From positions 1-9,229 of the forward strand of contig JANXLW010000235.1 in the NCBI GenBank assembly GCA_025354965.1: a DNA stretch of 9,229 bases, given 5' to 3'. Each line of letters starts with the position of its first letter. The first letter of the stretch is position 1. The notes beneath the pieces were generated by a model. The model ran no database searches, was not told where the DNA came from, and saw nothing but the letters and a program-made list of their open reading frames with translations. Source of the DNA: Betaproteobacteria bacterium (GTDB taxonomy: Bacteria; Pseudomonadota; Gammaproteobacteria; Burkholderiales; Burkholderiaceae_C). Shown here piece after piece: positions 6,876 through 9,229 of the stretch. The position numbers and the translations under genes are program-made.

Positions 6876-7222
6876 GCCCTGGACCGATAGAGGGTCGCGA
6901 TAACTATCAATGCGACCTTAGGTAGAGGTCAACGGCTCCGTTCACAAGTCGGTTGCGACCGGAATTCAGCGGATTGTTGCGGCTTAACAAGTGTTCATTC
7001 CCAAAGATTTGTAATTGGACGATATTCCAGGATCTGATCCGCCGGGAAGCTGGTTCAATGCTGCGTGCTTCGTTCTGGTCAGTTCGTTGTATTTTATTTC
7101 AAGAAGCCAAAGGGTGGGCAACAGGTCTCGCTAAGCCTTGCCATGAGCAGAGTTGGTAAACATTTAAAGTCAAGCCACACTGACCAGGCAGTTTGGTCAC
7201 TTGGGATTGACAACCGACCCGG
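6876..7222. other. Non-coding gap between the ABC operon and the TonB-like gene
   Basis: These 347 bp hold the candidate promoter at 6903-6932 and no convincing gene. A plus-strand open frame of 68 codons (6953-7159) has no ribosome-binding site or recognisable protein character. A perfect inverted repeat, TGACCA (7181-7186) / TGGTCA (7194-7199) with a 7-nt loop, lies 24 bp past the permease stop codon; it lacks a following T-run on either strand, so it is at best a weak terminator for the ABC operon. A short palindrome, GGATCTGATCC, sits at 7030-7040. Confidence 0.6.
6903..6932 (-). promoter_or_regulatory. Candidate promoter of the TonB-like gene
   Basis: On the minus strand TTGACC (6927-6932, 5 of 6 matches) is followed after 18 bp by GATAGT (6903-6908, 4 of 6). 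Initiation would lie about 20-25 bases before the ATG at 6875. An inverted repeat GGTCGC (6893-6898) / GCGACC (6912-6917) brackets the -10, and a second, GACCT (6914-6918) / AGGTC (6926-6930), lies between the -10 and the -35 and overlaps its edge. These could be an operator; no regulator is identifiable. Confidence 0.45.
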
Positions 7223-8092
7223 CTAGGTGCGGGTTTTATCCGCTTTCGCTCCGCGCAGCAAGGTGAGTGCCAACAAAGCCGAGGCCACCATCAAAAACAA
7301 ACTCACTGCGTTTAGCACCGGTGTGGCGCCTTCACGCATTCGACCATACATCATGACCGTCAGCGGTGCGTCCGAACCGACCAGCATCAGCGTCGTGTTG
7401 AAGTTCTCAAACGACATCAGGAAGGATATGGCGGCAGCGCCAATGAGGGCGGGTTGCAGGTAGGGCAAAGTGATGGTGGCAAATACGGCCAGGCGCGAGG
7501 CACCGAGGTTGTAGGCGGCGTCTTCCAGCGTGACGTCGAAGCGCTTGAGTCGCGCCGCAATGGTGAGACTGGCAATCGACACAATGTAGGAAAACTGCCC
7601 CAGCACCACCAGAGGCAATCCGGGACGCAAAAACTCCAGCTCCAGCCCCCACAAGTCGTCTGCCAGGTTGGCAATGCGGCTGGCGAAGGCCAGGATCGAG
7701 ATACCAAGAATCACACCGGGGATGACCAGTGGCGCCAGCATTAACAACGATAGCGCCCGCTTGCCGCGAAACTCGATACGTTCAATCAGGAACGCATTGG
7801 CGGTACCGACCAGCACCGCAAGAACAGTGACCCAACTGGCCACCACCACACTGGTCCACAGACTGCCCAGCAGGGCGGTGTCGGCAAACAGGCCGCGACG
7901 ACCACTACCCAGGGAGCCGCTTAGAAACCAGTCCAGCGTAAAGCCGCGCCATGGCGGCGCCGGGTAGGGCGCGTTGTTAAAGGCAAATACTGCCACCACT
8001 ACCAGCGGCAAAAACAGGAAGGCAAAGAAGACCACTGCGTACACAAAAGTGCTGGCGCGCAGCCAGAGCGGGCGGGGCAGTGAGGGGATCAT
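7223..8092 (-). CDS. ABC transporter permease, PotC/PotI type (spermidine/putrescine family)
   Basis: The second inner-membrane subunit of an ABC importer. The 289-aa protein has six likely membrane helices, at about 14-38, 75-103, 112-137, 157-180, 213-237 and 258-279. The cytoplasmic loop that docks onto the ATPase (the EAA motif) is at 190-210, here EDAAYNLGAS...ITLP. Length and layout fit the PotC/PotI subfamily, whose members import polyamines, related amines or other small organic ions; the exact substrate cannot be read from the permease. The ATG at 8092 overlaps the upstream permease's TGA in an ATGA arrangement, indicating translational coupling. It is the last gene of the visible operon. 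Confidence 0.88.
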   Translation of the reverse strand: MIPSLPRPLWLRASTFVYAVVFFAFLFLPLVVVAVFAFNNAPYPAPPWRGFTLDWFLSGSLGSGRRGLFADTALLGSLWTSVVVASWVTVLAVLVGTANAFLIERIEFRGKRALSLLMLAPLVIPGVILGISILAFASRIANLADDLWGLELEFLRPGLPLVVLGQFSYIVSIASLTIAARLKRFDVTLEDAAYNLGASRLAVFATITLPYLQPALIGAAAISFLMSFENFNTTLMLVGSDAPLTVMMYGRMREGATPVLNAVSLFLMVASALLALTLLRGAKADKTRT

Positions 8093-8964
8093 GAGCGCCG
8101 CATCACTTCGCCAAATTTTTGGCCACTGAGTTGCAGACCCAACCAGACGATGGCGGTCGACAAACCCAGCAGTAAAAAGCCAAATGCCGCCCCCTGTTCC
8201 CAGTTAAAACGGGTGATGAACTGGGTATAAATCTGTTCGGTAAACCATTGTGAGTTCTTGCCACCCAGCAGCGTCGGTGTCAGGTAATTGCCCAGGGTCA
8301 GCATGAAGACCACGATGCAGCCGGCCACAATGCCGGGTGCCGCATGTGGAATGACGATCTGGCGCAATATCGACCAGCCGTTGCCGCCCAGATCGTAGGC
8401 GGCCTCGATCAATGAGTCGTCCAGACTCTCCAGCGCACCAATGAGTGGAACCACCATGAACAGCATGGACGTGTAGACCAGTCCAACCATGATGGTAGCG
8501 TCGTGGTACAGCAACTCCACCGGCACCGGTGTCAGCCCCAGAGAAACCAGCAGCCCCGGCAACACGCCCGACTCGCGCAGCAAAATCATCCAGCCCAGGG
8601 TGCGCACCGTCTCGCTGACCCAAAACGGGATCAGGCACAAAATGAACAGCATCGATTTGGCGCGGCCACGCACTATCTTGGCAATCATCCAGGCGATCGG
8701 GAACGCCATCAGCAGAGTGATGAAGGTGGCCAGAATCGACATCGTCGCCGTGCGCACAAAGGTGTGCCAGTACAGCGGCTCTTCGACAAAGGTGCGGTAT
8801 TGCGCCAGGCTGACCTCGTAGACACGCGGCGCCACGCGCTCGCGCAGCGACAAAATGCCGAGCTCGACGTGCGGTAGCACAACCAGTCCCGCCAGCCACA
8901 GCAGCGCCGGTGCCAGCAGCAGCACAAGCATCAGTCGCACCTGCGCCTGGTTGCTGGCTGCCAC
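8089..8964 (-). CDS. ABC transporter permease, PotB/PotH type (spermidine/putrescine family)
   Basis: The first inner-membrane subunit of the same importer, 291 aa from the chosen start. The first membrane helix is at about 11-31; others lie around 70-95, 103-125, 155-178, 208-230 and 257-280. The ATPase-docking EAA loop is EAAYDLGGNG...IVIP (187-206). SETVRTLGWMILLRESG (117-133) resembles the conserved Arg/Trp-containing loop of PotB/PotH permeases. Start choice is uncertain: GTG at 8964, 1 nt after the ATPase stop, gives a short cytoplasmic lead; ATG at 8934 has a better AGG-type ribosome-binding site but would begin inside the first helix; TTG at 9006 would overlap the ATPase gene. It ends within the ATGA overlap with the second permease. 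Confidence 0.87.
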   Translation of the reverse strand: MAASNQAQVRLMLVLLLAPALLWLAGLVVLPHVELGILSLRERVAPRVYEVSLAQYRTFVEEPLYWHTFVRTATMSILATFITLLMAFPIAWMIAKIVRGRAKSMLFILCLIPFWVSETVRTLGWMILLRESGVLPGLLVSLGLTPVPVELLYHDATIMVGLVYTSMLFMVVPLIGALESLDDSLIEAAYDLGGNGWSILRQIVIPHAAPGIVAGCIVVFMLTLGNYLTPTLLGGKNSQWFTEQIYTQFITRFNWEQGAAFGFLLLGLSTAIVWLGLQLSGQKFGEVMRRS

Positions 8965-8965
8965 T

Positions 8966-9229
8966 TCAGTATGCAAAGCACACCGCCCGCTGCGGGTCAA
9001 AGCCAAAGCTCACGGTTTCACCCACCATGAGATCGGACAGGTGGCCGGTCTGGGGAAGCGCAATACGAAATACTGTGCCCGAGCGAGTCTCGTGCAATAG
9101 CACCGCCGAGTTGGCACCGTCGAACAGCAGGCTGTCTATTTGAGCCTGGTAGTGGGGTAGACCGGCGTCAGAGAACAGGCTGGCAGTGCGTGACAGACTG
9201 GCCACTTCCGGGCGTATAAATGCCTCAAC
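8966..9229 (-). CDS. ABC transporter ATP-binding protein, C-terminal part (PotA/PotG type)
   Basis: The last 87 residues of the importer's ATPase; the 5' part, with Walker A, signature and Walker B motifs, lies beyond the window. The visible part fits the C-terminal regulatory TOBE domain of PotA/PotG/MalK-like ATPases: the FIRPE segment near its beginning, a beta-rich middle around GANSAVLLHETRSGTVFRI, and GETVSFGFDPQRAVCF near the end, a typical finish for this domain. Its stop codon is 1 nt before the proposed GTG of the first permease, so the three genes are one operon in the order ATPase, PotB-like, PotC-like. A periplasmic binding-protein gene is expected further upstream but is not in view. 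Confidence 0.85.
   Translation of the reverse strand, partial: VEAFIRPEVASLSRTASLFSDAGLPHYQAQIDSLLFDGANSAVLLHETRSGTVFRIALPQTGHLSDLMVGETVSFGFDPQRAVCFAY

Noticed and set aside
6953..7159. 68-codon plus-strand open frame in the gap before the TonB-like gene
   Set aside because: No ribosome-binding site, no family resemblance, and it lies in a region better explained as regulatory.
7181..7199. Inverted repeat TGACCA/TGGTCA as terminator of the ABC operon
   Set aside because: The stem is only 6 bp and no T-run follows on either strand; kept only as a note in the gap entry.

Overview
The window looks like chromosomal DNA of a betaproteobacterium, most likely order Burkholderiales and possibly a Comamonadaceae-type genome. 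This rests on the long Ala/Lys-rich N-terminal extension of RpoD, the style of the DnaG N-terminus, the dnaG-to-rpoD order and moderate-to-high GC. It is a judgement from remembered families, not from a search. Every protein-coding gene lies on the minus strand; the only plus-strand gene is a tRNA.

Layout in transcription order (high to low coordinates on the minus strand). (1) 9229-7223: an ABC importer operon of the spermidine/putrescine type, comprising the 3' end of the ATPase gene (TOBE domain) and two inner-membrane permeases; the genes are separated by 1 nt and then overlap by 4 nt. (2) 7222-6876: a 347-bp non-coding stretch holding a likely promoter for the next gene. (3) 6875-5190: a 561-aa TonB-family energy transducer with an SxxxH membrane anchor, a long pentapeptide-repeat helix and a TonB C-terminal domain; no exbB/exbD is visible. 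(4) 4919-4995 on the plus strand: tRNA-Val(GAC) with encoded CCA, an extended -10 promoter and a hairpin terminator. (5) 4784-4026: an SDR dehydrogenase very close to type-2 3-hydroxyacyl-CoA dehydrogenase (HSD10), preceded by a palindrome resembling LiuR-type operators. (6) 3907-2027: dnaG primase. (7) 1778-1: rpoD, the housekeeping sigma factor, cut by the window edge inside region 2, with its own consensus-like promoter in the 248-bp dnaG-rpoD gap.

Functionally, dnaG and rpoD form the 3' half of the classical macromolecular-synthesis region; rpsU and yqeY, often found upstream, are not present here. The dehydrogenase probably serves isoleucine or fatty-acid breakdown. The ABC importer and the TonB-like protein are separate envelope functions with no visible link to each other. 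I found no convincing sign of a novel defence, mobile or CRISPR-like system. The best leads are the repeat-built TonB-like protein, the putative operators at the dehydrogenase and TonB-like promoters, and AT-hook-like motifs in the RpoD N-terminal extension.
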